Below, one piece after another: positions 55,046 to 63,710 of a DNA stretch of 64,000 nucleotides. This DNA is from Powellomyces hirtus (taxonomy: Eukaryota; Chytridiomycota; Chytridiomycetes; Spizellomycetales; Powellomycetaceae): the NCBI GenBank assembly GCA_025526995.1, contig JAHLKG010000001.1:434001-498000 (forward strand), written 5' to 3'. The position numbers and the translations under genes are program-made. Position 1 is the first letter of the stretch. The number at the start of each line of letters is the position of its first letter. The notes below the pieces were generated by a model. It made no database searches, was not told where the DNA came from, and saw nothing but the letters and a program-made list of their open reading frames with translations.

Positions 55046-57666
55046 TCTACTCTCTCGATCTGCCAAACAACGTCGAACCGGAACACGCGCTGTGCTCCGG
55101 CTGCTCCCTCGGTAAATCCACTCGGCTGCCCTTCAATGGGCAAAACTCTCGACCTGCAACCAAACCACTTGATCGCATACACTCGGACATTCTTGACATG
55201 GGCGCCAATCTTCTCTCCCTCTCTGGCGCCCGCTACATCCTCACGTTCATTGACGAATACACACGGTATTCCGTCATCTACCTCCTCAAGACCAAAGATC
55301 AAACCAACGATTATTGGCAAAACTATTGCGCGTACGCTGAACGCCATCTCGACTCCAAGATCAAGGAGCTGCGCTGCGATAACGGCGGTGAATACTATCC
55401 CCTACAGGCTGAGCTGCTCGCCGATGGGATCACGTTAAACCCTACTCACCCGTACTCCTCTCAGCAAAATGGCATTGCTGAACGGTTCAACCGTACGCTC
55501 ATGGACCAGGTCCGAGCGATTCTTCATGACAGCCGCACTCCTTTCAAACTTTGGGGAGAACTCGCTATGGCCGTCAACTACCTGCGTCAACGGACGCCAT
55601 CAACGTCTCTCAACGGAGAGACCCCATACCAACGTTGGTTTGGGACCCCTGCCGATGTATCGAACCTCCGCACCATCTGGAGCGTGGCCTACATGCATCA
55701 ACCTGTGCGCCGTCGCACACACCGCAAGCTTGGAGCTCGCGCTGTCGGACCGTTCCGACTAGTGGGATATCACCCCACTAAACAAGGCAACTATCGCCTT
55801 TACGATGCATCGACGGATTCGATCATCGACGCACGAGACGTCACAATTAACGAGGCTGATTACGTCAGCCCTGTCGCTCAGAGCGACACCACTCCTGAAT
55901 ATGTGGTTGAGCGCATCTTACTCTCTCGCAACGGCGAAGGGGGAGAGGAATTCCTGGTCAAGTGGCTTGGCTACGACGAACCAACATGGGAACCCCTCGA
56001 CAACGTCAAGGATTCAGAGGCCCTGACGCGATTCACCGGAATCGAAGATGACGGCACACCCGTAATCGCCGAACTGCATGCCGCATGCAGCACTGACATT
56101 GACGAGCCCGCCACTTACCAGGCGGCAATCAACTCGCCGTACGCGAAAGAGTGGAAACAAGCGATCGACGCTGAACTCTCGTCTCACCGCACTAACAAGA
56201 CGTGGGACACGGACACCACGCAAACACCGTCTGGCACTCACCTTGTTGATTCCAAATGGGTCTTCAAAGTCAAACGCAACGCCGATGGTTCCATCAAGAA
56301 GTTCAAAGCCCGCCTCGTCGCCCGAGGCTTCACGCAGCGTGAAGGCATTGACTTCAACGAAACATATGCGCCCGTCGTCAAGTTTAACACCTTGCGGGCG
56401 CTACTCGCGCTTGCCGCCAAGCTCGACCTTCACGTCCACCAGATGGATGTCATCACCGCATTTCTCAACGGAGATCTCGACGTAGAAATCTGGATGCGGC
56501 TCCCAGCCGGCGTCGCTGACGACGTCGTCAAACTACGCCGTTCCCTTTACGGCCTTAAACAATCGCCGCGCCTATGGAACAAGGTTCTCGACTCCTTTCT
56601 TCAACAGCTCGGGTTCTCAGTATCAGAACTCGACACCGCGCTCTACATTAAGCGGACTGACAACACAAGGATCCTGATTGTTGCCGTCTACGTGGATGAT
56701 CTCACGATTTTCGCATCAAACCTCGATGACCTGCTCGCTCTCAAATCCGCGCTTGCCGAACGCTTCAAGATGGAGGACATGGGGGAGATCTCTTTCCTTC
56801 TCGGTCTTCAGATTACGCGCGACCGGTCAAAGCGATGCATTACCATCGGCCAACAGAAGTACATCAAAGACATGATCGACAAGTTTAACCTTAACGGCAT
56901 GCGGCCGCATCACATCCCGATGGACCCGACCTTACATCTAAACGCGCACGATGGAGCCGACGCCCTCGACGCATCAGGAATCAAGGAATATCAGTCGATC
57001 ATTGGAACACTAATGTATCTGATGTTAGGGACTTGCCCTGACCTGGCCTACTCAGTTTCCCGTTTATCTCAGTTTCTGGCAGCACCGACGGCCGCACACA
57101 TGACGGCCGCAAAGAAAGTTTGCGCGTACGCAAACACAACCAGTGATCTCTCTCTTGTCTTCCAAGATGGGGGAGATATTGTCGGATATTCGGATGCCGA
57201 CTACGCACGCTGTACGGACACGCGTCGCTCAACCTCCGGCTATGTATTCATGCTCAACGGAGCTGCTATTTCATGGAAATCTCAACGTCAAAAATCAACG
57301 GCGCTATCCACAGCAGAAGCAGAATACATTGCACTCGCGGAATGTGCAAAGGAAGCACTCTGGATCCAGGGTCTCCTATCCGAACTGTCAGCAACGAAGC
57401 AGACAGCAGTTCTCATCTATGAGGACAATCAGGCCGCTATCAAGCTTGCCGCCAATCCGACGCATCACCAACGAACCAAACACATCGATGTCCGTTATCA
57501 CTTCCTGCGAGACCTCGTCGGTAACGAGCTCATTCACCTACAGTACATTGAGTCCAAGCTCATGCTGGCTGACGCCCTGACGAAACCGCTACCTCGCCCA
57601 TTACTTGATGATCTGCGACATCGAACTGGACTCCGAACGAAATCAGATTACGCCAAATCTCACTGA
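54928..57666 (+). CDS. Copia pol: integrase, chromodomain, reverse transcriptase, RNase H
   Basis: The frame is -1 relative to gag-protease and open from 54928; the first ATG is at 55198, but homology begins upstream with LWHQRFGHIRQRA and the zinc-binding CSGCSLGKSTRLPF. Integrase catalytic residues: Asp in HSDILDMG, Asp in CDNGGEY, Glu in NGIAERFNRT. A chromodomain follows at about 55897-56034 (EYVVERILLSRNGEGGEEFL, then VKWLGYDEPTWEP). RT: SKWVFKVKRNADGSIKKFKA, and YVDD at 56689-56700. RNase H: DADYARCTDTRRSTSGYVF and STAEAEYIALAECAKE. Pol is translated either by -1 frameshifting in the 118-bp overlap, or not at all if this is a damaging indel. I do not attempt to join the two. Confidence 0.92.
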   Translation, partial: NHRRCFCDRSCKTKDRNVYKLWHQRFGHIRQRALQAANLIYSLDLPNNVEPEHALCSGCSLGKSTRLPFNGQNSRPATKPLDRIHSDILDMGANLLSLSGARYILTFIDEYTRYSVIYLLKTKDQTNDYWQNYCAYAERHLDSKIKELRCDNGGEYYPLQAELLADGITLNPTHPYSSQQNGIAERFNRTLMDQVRAILHDSRTPFKLWGELAMAVNYLRQRTPSTSLNGETPYQRWFGTPADVSNLRTIWSVAYMHQPVRRRTHRKLGARAVGPFRLVGYHPTKQGNYRLYDASTDSIIDARDVTINEADYVSPVAQSDTTPEYVVERILLSRNGEGGEEFLVKWLGYDEPTWEPLDNVKDSEALTRFTGIEDDGTPVIAELHAACSTDIDEPATYQAAINSPYAKEWKQAIDAELSSHRTNKTWDTDTTQTPSGTHLVDSKWVFKVKRNADGSIKKFKARLVARGFTQREGIDFNETYAPVVKFNTLRALLALAAKLDLHVHQMDVITAFLNGDLDVEIWMRLPAGVADDVVKLRRSLYGLKQSPRLWNKVLDSFLQQLGFSVSELDTALYIKRTDNTRILIVAVYVDDLTIFASNLDDLLALKSALAERFKMEDMGEISFLLGLQITRDRSKRCITIGQQKYIKDMIDKFNLNGMRPHHIPMDPTLHLNAHDGADALDASGIKEYQSIIGTLMYLMLGTCPDLAYSVSRLSQFLAAPTAAHMTAAKKVCAYANTTSDLSLVFQDGGDIVGYSDADYARCTDTRRSTSGYVFMLNGAAISWKSQRQKSTALSTAEAEYIALAECAKEALWIQGLLSELSATKQTAVLIYEDNQAAIKLAANPTHHQRTKHIDVRYHFLRDLVGNELIHLQYIESKLMLADALTKPLPRPLLDDLRHRTGLRTKSDYAKSH

Positions 57667-57684
57667 TATACACCCGTTATAAGT

Positions 57685-58125
57685 CTAGTTGAAATACACC
57701 CGCCGCAACCACCATCTCAATCGACGGTCCGACTTGTTGCATTTCGGGCAACGTATTTCTCCACTTCGATGCACCAGACCCCGTGAACAGCTCTCACACA
57801 GAAAACAGGGGTTTCTTTCTCCACAGGCGTGCGGCGTCCGACAGTCTTTTCTTTCGTAACACCTGTCACACCGCCTTCTCGTTACTTCCCCTTCAAAGAG
57901 GTTAATCCACTCTTTTCTGTGCAATGCGAGATATCAGTACCCTGAAACCAGCACAACGGGGCTCCTTCCTCACCTGCAGATAACACATCTGCGTGCGGCG
58001 TCGTCAGGTGTCACCCAAATGTACTTCAAACACCGGAAGCACAGCAGGTGCCCGCAGTCCCCACAGAATTCAGCATCTCGAAAAAGACAAACGGGACACT
58101 TCGGAGCTCGACCGTTTTGTGGCAT
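57685..58125 (-). CDS. Antisense spliced RING-finger gene inside the copia element
   Basis: On the strand opposite to gag-pol, between the pol stop and the 3' LTR. Exon 1 is 58125-57974, a 57-bp GT..AG intron, exon 2 is 57916-57685; the phase-2 join gives about 127 residues. Exon 1 encodes a C3HC4 RING: CPVC, then CGDCGHLLCFRC, then CVIC at the exon end. Exon 2 is also Cys-rich (CDRCYERKDCRTPHACGER, CFLCESCSRG, CPKC), suggesting a second zinc-binding fold, and ends RLRWWLRRVYFN. The intron obeys GT..AG only on the minus strand, which argues for a real antisense transcript, presumably driven from the 3' LTR. An E3 ubiquitin ligase role is inferred from the RING alone. Confidence 0.72.
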
Positions 58126-58149
58126 GTTTGGTCTCCAAAGTCGGGGGAG

Positions 58150-58406
58150 TGTTGAGATTGGACTTTTGAGATAAACCTGTCAAATCGACAGCGCTCCAAG
58201 ACTCCACGTGACCCCCGCTGCGCAATGGTGCTTCATCTGACCGCGAATGCTTAGATAGCTTGCACAGCCACCTTTCTTCTTCGTAGTGTAGCTCTCCTTC
58301 ACCCATCGTTTACACTTAACAACAACACAATCATTCCATTGTCATCGAGAGTGTCGAGCTAGCTTTTCTCTGTTGCACTACCCCTTAACCGGACCTACGC
58401 ACAACA
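58150..58406 (+). repeat. 3' LTR
   Basis: 257 bp, same ends as the 5' LTR, one substitution apart by eye. Followed by CGAAA at 58407-58411. Confidence 0.95.
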
Positions 58407-58411
58407 CGAAA
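58407..58411. repeat. Copia target-site duplication, right copy (CGAAA)
   Basis: Identical to 53029-53033. Confidence 0.93.
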
Positions 58412-58604
58412 CTGGAGTTGCGCTTTGCGGAAATGCGTTTTGCTGACGGTGCAAAACTGGAGTTGTGCTTTGGGGAAATGTGCTTTGCGGAAATGCGCTT
58501 TGCGAAAATGCACTTTGCGGAAATGCGCTTTGCTGACTGACTGGAGTTCCGCTTGACGTTTGTTTGACCCCCTGAGGAGTCGTCGGAGTTGTTTCGTCTG
58601 CCAT
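58412..58604 (-). pseudogene. 5' end of the Harbinger SANT gene, split off by the copia insertion
   Basis: ATG at 58604 on the minus strand: MADETTPTTPQGVKQTSSGT, then PQSAF/PQST repeats. Reading across the empty site (one CGAAA retained) keeps the frame: ATPVS here continues as HRQQSAFPQ at 53028, so the two fragments were one exon. In the present allele the frame runs into the LTR and stops. Confidence 0.85.
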
Positions 58605-58955
58605 TTGTTTGTAAATGCTTGCTTTGTGTTTTCAGTTTATGTTCCAGCAGTCAACCCCACTGGATGTTTCAAGTTTTCGAGCTGTAATATGCCATTCAGA
58701 TGGCAACACCACCCAATTTACCCTTGTGGAAACCCCATATGAAAGTTGGGGTCTCAAAAGTTCTTCCTCCCCTATAGCATCAGCAAACGCGGTCCCGTAT
58801 TGCTACAAATTGTGCAACGAGGCCATCTGAATCCCAAATCGCTTCGTTTCTGCTGAATTCTGAGGTCCCGGTGGTGTTGAAAATCGCTTCGAACGCGTCC
58901 CTCAAAAAGTCAACACGCAAAAATCTGGCTTTTCAGTCAACCGGTGGAGATGCTC

Positions 58956-59299
58956 TAAGCAAACTCCGCTATACGCGCTCAGTCCCAATATTTGATTAAC
59001 AGAAGGCGGCCCCAAGCTTGAAGGTGCCCGTTACTAAACTCAGCAGATCAAAATGCAGTCGGTTTCATGTGCCTCAAATTCCCTTCGCCAGGGAACATAT
59101 GGAGTGGAAACTTCTTGGCAAGTTTTATGTGTAAATATAGAAAGTGAGCTCATCGCGGTCATGCGCGCCAAGAACAGTCGTGGAGCTCAGTATAAATGGA
59201 GCAGAGACTTAAAATCCCTCTGGCATCAAAAATTGGCGAGGATCTTGCAATCTGTTCCTCTCAATTGTTCACCAAAGCCAGCGATCCTCATCCTCAACG
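58956..59299. promoter_or_regulatory. 5' flank of the membrane-protein gene with TATA box
   Basis: TATAAAT at 59191-59197, 103 bp before the ATG at 59300, is a plausible core promoter. The region begins right after the Harbinger target duplication. Confidence 0.5.
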
Positions 59300-60251
59300 A
59301 TGGTTCACAATATGGAAGAGCCGGCATCGCCAGCGTACCAGGCTGCTCCAGGCCTCCCTCATAACAATAGCAGTGGGCCGCAGCAACCGGAACAAAATCC
59401 ATATTGGCAGGGTGCAGCAGCACCACAACAACCAGCTTATCCTGAACCCTATCATGCTCAGCCATACAACGGAAATGCTCCACAGTTTCATCATGGTCAG
59501 CATCAGCACCAATCGCAACCGGTCGTTTACATCCAGAATCCCGGCGGCCAGGCAGTGCCAGGGATGTACCCTACACCCCCGGGATATGTTCACTACGTGC
59601 ATCAACAGCACGTGGTTATGAACAACCCGCCGGCATCCAGCGAAGGCTTTTGGGGACCCTTCATTCTCGGATTCGCGCTCAGCTTCCTGTTTGGTGTCTC
59701 GGGTCTGTGTGCTCTCTGCTGTTTCCGTACACAAAAGGGGCGACGCGGAGTGCTAGCCGGTGTTGGTACGGCCTGCACCGTTGTTGGCACGATCTTCTTC
59801 ATACTCGGGGCACAGTGGCAGAGCGCCATTGATAAAGACTGTGAGCGCTTGAAAGAGGAGTATGAAGATGATCCCCGCATCGTAGTCAATTGCAGTGGAA
59901 CACCTGCCATGGTCATTTGCGCAATCATCGGAGGGATCTCCTATCTTATTGGGATTCCTGTAAGTGAATGATTCCTTCATCTGCCACGGTCATTCAACAT
60001 GCTAAAGCCCATGCTCTCCTTCTCAGTGCATCATTGCCTCCGTCCTGATGCTGATGTCCGAGCGACGACAAGCTGCAGTTGCGCCGCCGGTGCTGCAGAT
60101 TGCAAATCAGCCTCAGCAACAGGTCCAGCCGTCACAGCCGCCCCAATACCAGCAGCCGATGCAGGGGCACCAGTATCCTCAGCAGCCACAGCAGTGTTAC
60201 GGCCAACCGCAACAGAACCAGCAGCAGCAACAGCAGTACTACCAGAAATGA
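59300..60251 (+). CDS. Gln/Pro-rich multi-pass membrane protein, unknown function
   Basis: Exons 59300-59959 and 60027-60251, GT..AG intron of 67 bp, phase 0. The N-terminal about 110 residues are Pro/Gln/Tyr/His-rich and lack a signal peptide. Three hydrophobic segments follow: FWGPFILGFALSFLFGVSGL (ending in Cys residues, CALCC, possible palmitoylation), GVLAGVGTACTVVGTIFFIL, and MVICAIIGGISYLIGIPCII. Between the second and third is a polar loop with CERLKEEYEDDPRIVVNCSG, whose NCS could be glycosylated if extracellular. The C-terminal tail is again Gln/Pro-rich (QPQQNQQQQQQYYQK). No family recognised; possibly lineage-specific. A PPxY-like adaptor role is only a guess from composition. Confidence 0.78.
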
Positions 60252-60736
60252 CCATAATAGCGTATTGCTTTCATTGCGGAAATAATATGCTGTTTTGACT
60301 ACCCTGCTGTACACGATTTGGCATTTTCTGCAAGAATCTTAGACCTTCGCCTTTATTCTAATTACCACCATATGATGTGCTTCTGTTGCCACTTCCCTCA
60401 ATACCATTCCATTGAAAAACCGATGCTCTCCAGCCGTCTTCTTGCTTGCGTCCCCAGCTTTTGAAAACCTGCCCTGGTTCACTACGTACGGCCTCCATTG
60501 GTTTTATAACATCGGTGTGAGCTCTTGCAAGAGCAGTGAGACATTTCTGGAGCGGCAATGGTGAACATGTTTTGAAGGATAATGTTCTGTATTTGTAAGT
60601 TCTTCAAAACGTCTCCAGAAAACCTTTTTACTGATACTTCCGTACTACGCACTCATAAGAGCCTCATTTCGCTTCGTATACCTATCTGACATCTCCGGCC
60701 GTCTCAGCTTGTTCGACGCTGAATACGAGCAATTGC
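60252..60736. other. Convergent spacer
   Basis: 3' flanks of the membrane-protein gene (+) and the dCache gene (-). A minus ORF at 60558-60358 is not recognisable. Nothing else is seen. Confidence 0.4.
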
Positions 60737-63031
60737 TCACACGGGTGACTCCTCATCCAGACGTTCGGCAACTGCCTTTGTCGCACTTTCTTTGCGTTGC
60801 TTATTGGGCTGCTTTACGACCGATTCCCTCCCAGGAGCGCTCCGACCAGATCCCCCAACGAGGCTCTTGTTCGCTTCAATGGCACTTGCAAACCTCTTCA
60901 ACATGATGCTGAAGACGCTTTTGCATTGTGCGATCTCTGCGGGCTCGAAGATACTGCTGTGGGTGAGGTATCCGTCCCTGAGAATCATTGCAAGAAGATT
61001 CAGTTTGAGAACGAGAATAAAACGGCTCGATCTGGTGCTAAAGAGGTCAAGACGTACCTGATACTGGAAAAGTCAAAAGACGTTGCTTGAATCATTGTCT
61101 GTGATAGCCTTCGGATCGGGTACACTAAACCAAACGCAAGAAAGATAGACCCCACAGCCATCGCAACCGCTGTCCCGGCGACGGCCCCGATGACTGTCTT
61201 GCGAGTTGACTGAAGCACTGCGGTAAAATCATCACGCGGGAATGCTACGACTGTAAGGGTTGGAGCGTCCACAGTATGATCGCAAGGTCAGCGTCCTCAC
61301 AATGTTCGGAAAGAATAGCCACCTGTCAAACGAACCTAGTAGCCACTCGAGCCCATACGCATCTCTCAACCATCTGGTGGTCACGACAATGTCACCGGCT
61401 CCGCCAGTCGAGTCTCTGAACATAATCTGTGAGTCCCCCAAAGATGCATAGTCATCAATGGATGATCGCAATCGTCGTGCTGTTTCACTCAGCAGGGTGC
61501 TCGAGGTACTGTGAGCAAATGAACGCTCTACTACCCCGACCGGCCGGACAACATGGGGCACGTTGCAAGCGACCATTTTCCCGTCTGCCTCCCTGTATGA
61601 AACGTATGAGAAGAGAGACGCGAACCCAGTAAGTCACAAAGACGGACAACCAAATCAAAGACGTATCTCCGTTCATGAAGTACCCACCAAATACCGATCA
61701 CGGTGTTGGGACTGATGTCAATTGCCTGGAGCAGCGTCTCAATGGTCTGGATCGACAGTGACACAGCAATACTAGCATATTCAGGAACTCCTACTACTGC
61801 CGATCCGAAGGGCTGTCCCTGCCTGTTTGCAATGGAGAACCACGGATGGCAATGGTATCAGTAAGATGTCTCACCCCTTGTGCATACTGACTCTTGGCAA
61901 AACCACGCGTAGTCATGTTCCCACCAAAGATGCATTTCAAGCCCGTAGTTGATGCTATTTTCCGATTCTCGTACCGCCCCCCAATAAGGCGCAACGGTGG
62001 AACTCGTTGCGGTGGGTCTAGTGGTGTTCTTACAGCAAGAGCAAGGGAACATGACGGTCAACAAAAAGCGAAACTGAGCACCTTCAGACGTAGGCAAAAT
62101 CCTACCACTTGGTTTTTGAAATGATAATCGTAAAATACTCCCGGGTTTGATATATTTGTCGGTACATTGAGCGCACCATTGGCAGTTTCTGTGATCATGT
62201 TCAACTGTCCAAAGTTGCCCGTCATGGCGTCTTGCATGATGGCGATATTGACACCTGGCGAGGCTAAGAACATGGCAGCCTGACCACCTTCTGTGGTAAC
62301 AAAGCCAGAGAGACCGAGCTGGGTCTGAGCTTTGGTTGCTTGCCATGCAATTGAAACACTGTACACCAGATGTGTCGAACATATTGGTCAAGGGTTTCCA
62401 AACTGTCACAATCGGGATTAGAGTTCCGCGTTAACTTACGCGGCAGGATAGTCTCGCAAAAAATGTGGCTCCACTCCCCTGATAGCGATGTCGTCCAAGG
62501 CTTCACGAATCACTACATTTGATCCTAGCAGCTGTGCATGCTTGGGCACGGTAGAAATCATGCTGTATGCACTGTCGTACGCACGCCCCATGGCATCATT
62601 GGCGAGCGTGGCCGTAACTGACGAGTGGTAGAGATGAGCGGCTTCATTTTTGAATGGAGAAAAACTGCACCTACTTTTGTCTACCGTTTTATCAGCACCC
62701 TATCGTTAAGTTTAGTCCACGTTTCTCTTTCCCGTTCCCCCACTCCCGGCTCTTTGCCAAGAAATACCTGGAATGAAAGCGAGCCTATGATGCCGCTGGT
62801 CACAGCCGCAATAATCACTGTAATACCTGTACAAACGTGGCTATACCGTGAATAAGACCTGGCTAGTGCTGCTTGCGAATGCCATCACCTACCTATCAAA
62901 GGGACCATGTACGGCACTCGAAAGTTGATATCAGGCATGGTTTTCCCCAAATCATTGGCGCCATTCTTTCCCTGAGGAGAGGTTGTCTCCGCAGTCCTGG
63001 TCAACCCAGACTCGGGATTGCTGGAAGACAT
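60737..63031 (-). CDS. dCache-type sensor membrane protein, multi-exon, no output domain seen
   Basis: Minus-strand gene from the ATG at 63031 (MSSSNPESGLTRTAETTS) to the stop at 60737. A first TM segment (GITVIIAAVTSGIIGSLSFQ) is split by an intron. The extracellular part carries dCache-like blocks (LSGFVTTEGGQAAMFLASPG, YWGAVRESENSINYGLEMHL, HPWFSIANRQGQPFGSAVVG). A second TM follows TVVAFPRDDFTAVLQSTRKT (VIGAVAGTAVAMAVGSIFLA), then YPIRRLSQTMIQATSFDFSS, HAMP-like. The C-terminus is SSIFEPAEIAQCKSVFSIML and a Lys-rich tail. The architecture is that of chytrid dCache sensor proteins, which often end in a kinase or cyclase, but here the frame stops soon after the linker. Internal boundaries, notably between 62770 and 62640, are unresolved. 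Ligand unknown. Confidence 0.6.
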
Positions 63032-63710
63032 GGTAGAAGATCAGCTTGTTCACTGCGCTGTAGATTTGTTTCGACTTTTTCATACAAGCGTTCGCTTAAA
63101 TTAGTTGGACTTGAACGACTATTTAATTTCTAGAAACGACGACTAAGTTTTGGAAACTGCTCTGTTTCTTCCAGATAAGCGTTGAAGCGCTCATTCATCG
63201 TTAAAATGGCTCAAAATAGCATTGTTGAACTACCATCGTTCCCCTCCCATTGGTTAAACTCCGCTCCCCGATTCATTTTTGGCGACAGCGATCAGGTGCC
63301 TCAATGAAGTCATTGGAACCTCCTATTTAGAACAGCCTGTTCCAAGCGGTAACGTCCTCGCAATTGCAGCACTTTGGTAAGTGGTTAATCTATTGCCTTC
63401 CTTACAACTTCTTCTAGAATTGATCCTGCTTCGTGATGAACATTTTTATGAACACTCCTGCTGCACGAATGACCAAGCATACCATAAGCTCAGTACCATT
63501 TCGCCTACCCTAACCGAAACCCGAAGGATGCGAGGCATCCACATAACCGACCCCACTCCATTATTACTGACAGTATCGTCGCGCCACTCCGCTCAACGCG
63601 TAAGCCAAATGTCGGAGGCGGCGATCTGAGCTCCTACAGTCTCTAGCAGTTGGTTTGTGCAGCTTTTTGACGGGTTCAGTTTAAACACCCCATATCCCAA
63701 ATGACTGAAC
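63032..63710. promoter_or_regulatory. Divergent promoter region
   Basis: 679 bp between the start codons of the dCache gene (-) and the gene at 63711 (+). No clear motif. Confidence 0.35.

Larger units (their letters stand above)
53034..58406 (+). mobile_element. Ty1/copia LTR retrotransposon with chromodomain and antisense RING gene
   Basis: Complete 5.37-kb element: 257-bp LTRs (TG..CA) at 53034-53290 and 58150-58406, CGAAA duplication, primer-binding site directly after the 5' LTR, and a purine run (gggggag, 58143-58149) before the 3' LTR. Domain order gag, protease, integrase, (chromodomain), RT, RNase H is that of Ty1/copia. The LTRs differ at one position by eye (ctgcacaatgg versus ctgcgcaatgg), implying recent insertion. 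The insertion is inside exon 1 of the Harbinger SANT gene. Confidence 0.95.
48801..58955. mobile_element. PIF/Harbinger DNA transposon, interrupted by a copia element
   Basis: Terminal inverted repeats: left 48801 GAGCATCACCAGCGGTCAGC and right (read on the minus strand from 58955) GAGCATCTCCACCGGTTGAC, about 23 of the first 29 positions matching. TAA flanks both ends (48798-48800 and 58956-58958), the 3-bp TWA-type target duplication expected of PIF/Harbinger. Inside are a DDE transposase (+), a third spliced ORF (+) and a Myb/SANT-type gene (-). Removing the nested copia element leaves about 4.8 kb. It landed roughly 200-340 bp upstream of the dynamin start and 340 bp upstream of the membrane-protein gene at 59300, separating a divergent pair. 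The SANT gene carries a stop codon and the copia insertion, so this copy is probably non-autonomous now. Confidence 0.9.

Noticed and set aside
58070..58306. Minus-strand ORF inside the 3' LTR reading into the RING exon region
   Set aside because: It is the LTR antisense ORF in a different frame from the RING exon; it has no domain of its own here.
48798..58958. Reading the terminal GAGCATC repeats as hAT or Tc1/mariner ends
   Set aside because: The TAA 3-bp duplication and the DDE_Tnp_4-type transposase fit PIF/Harbinger; hAT would give 8 bp and Tc1/mariner TA.
60358..60558. Minus-strand ORF downstream of the dCache gene as its missing output domain
   Set aside because: No kinase or cyclase motif is present and no splice path in frame was found.
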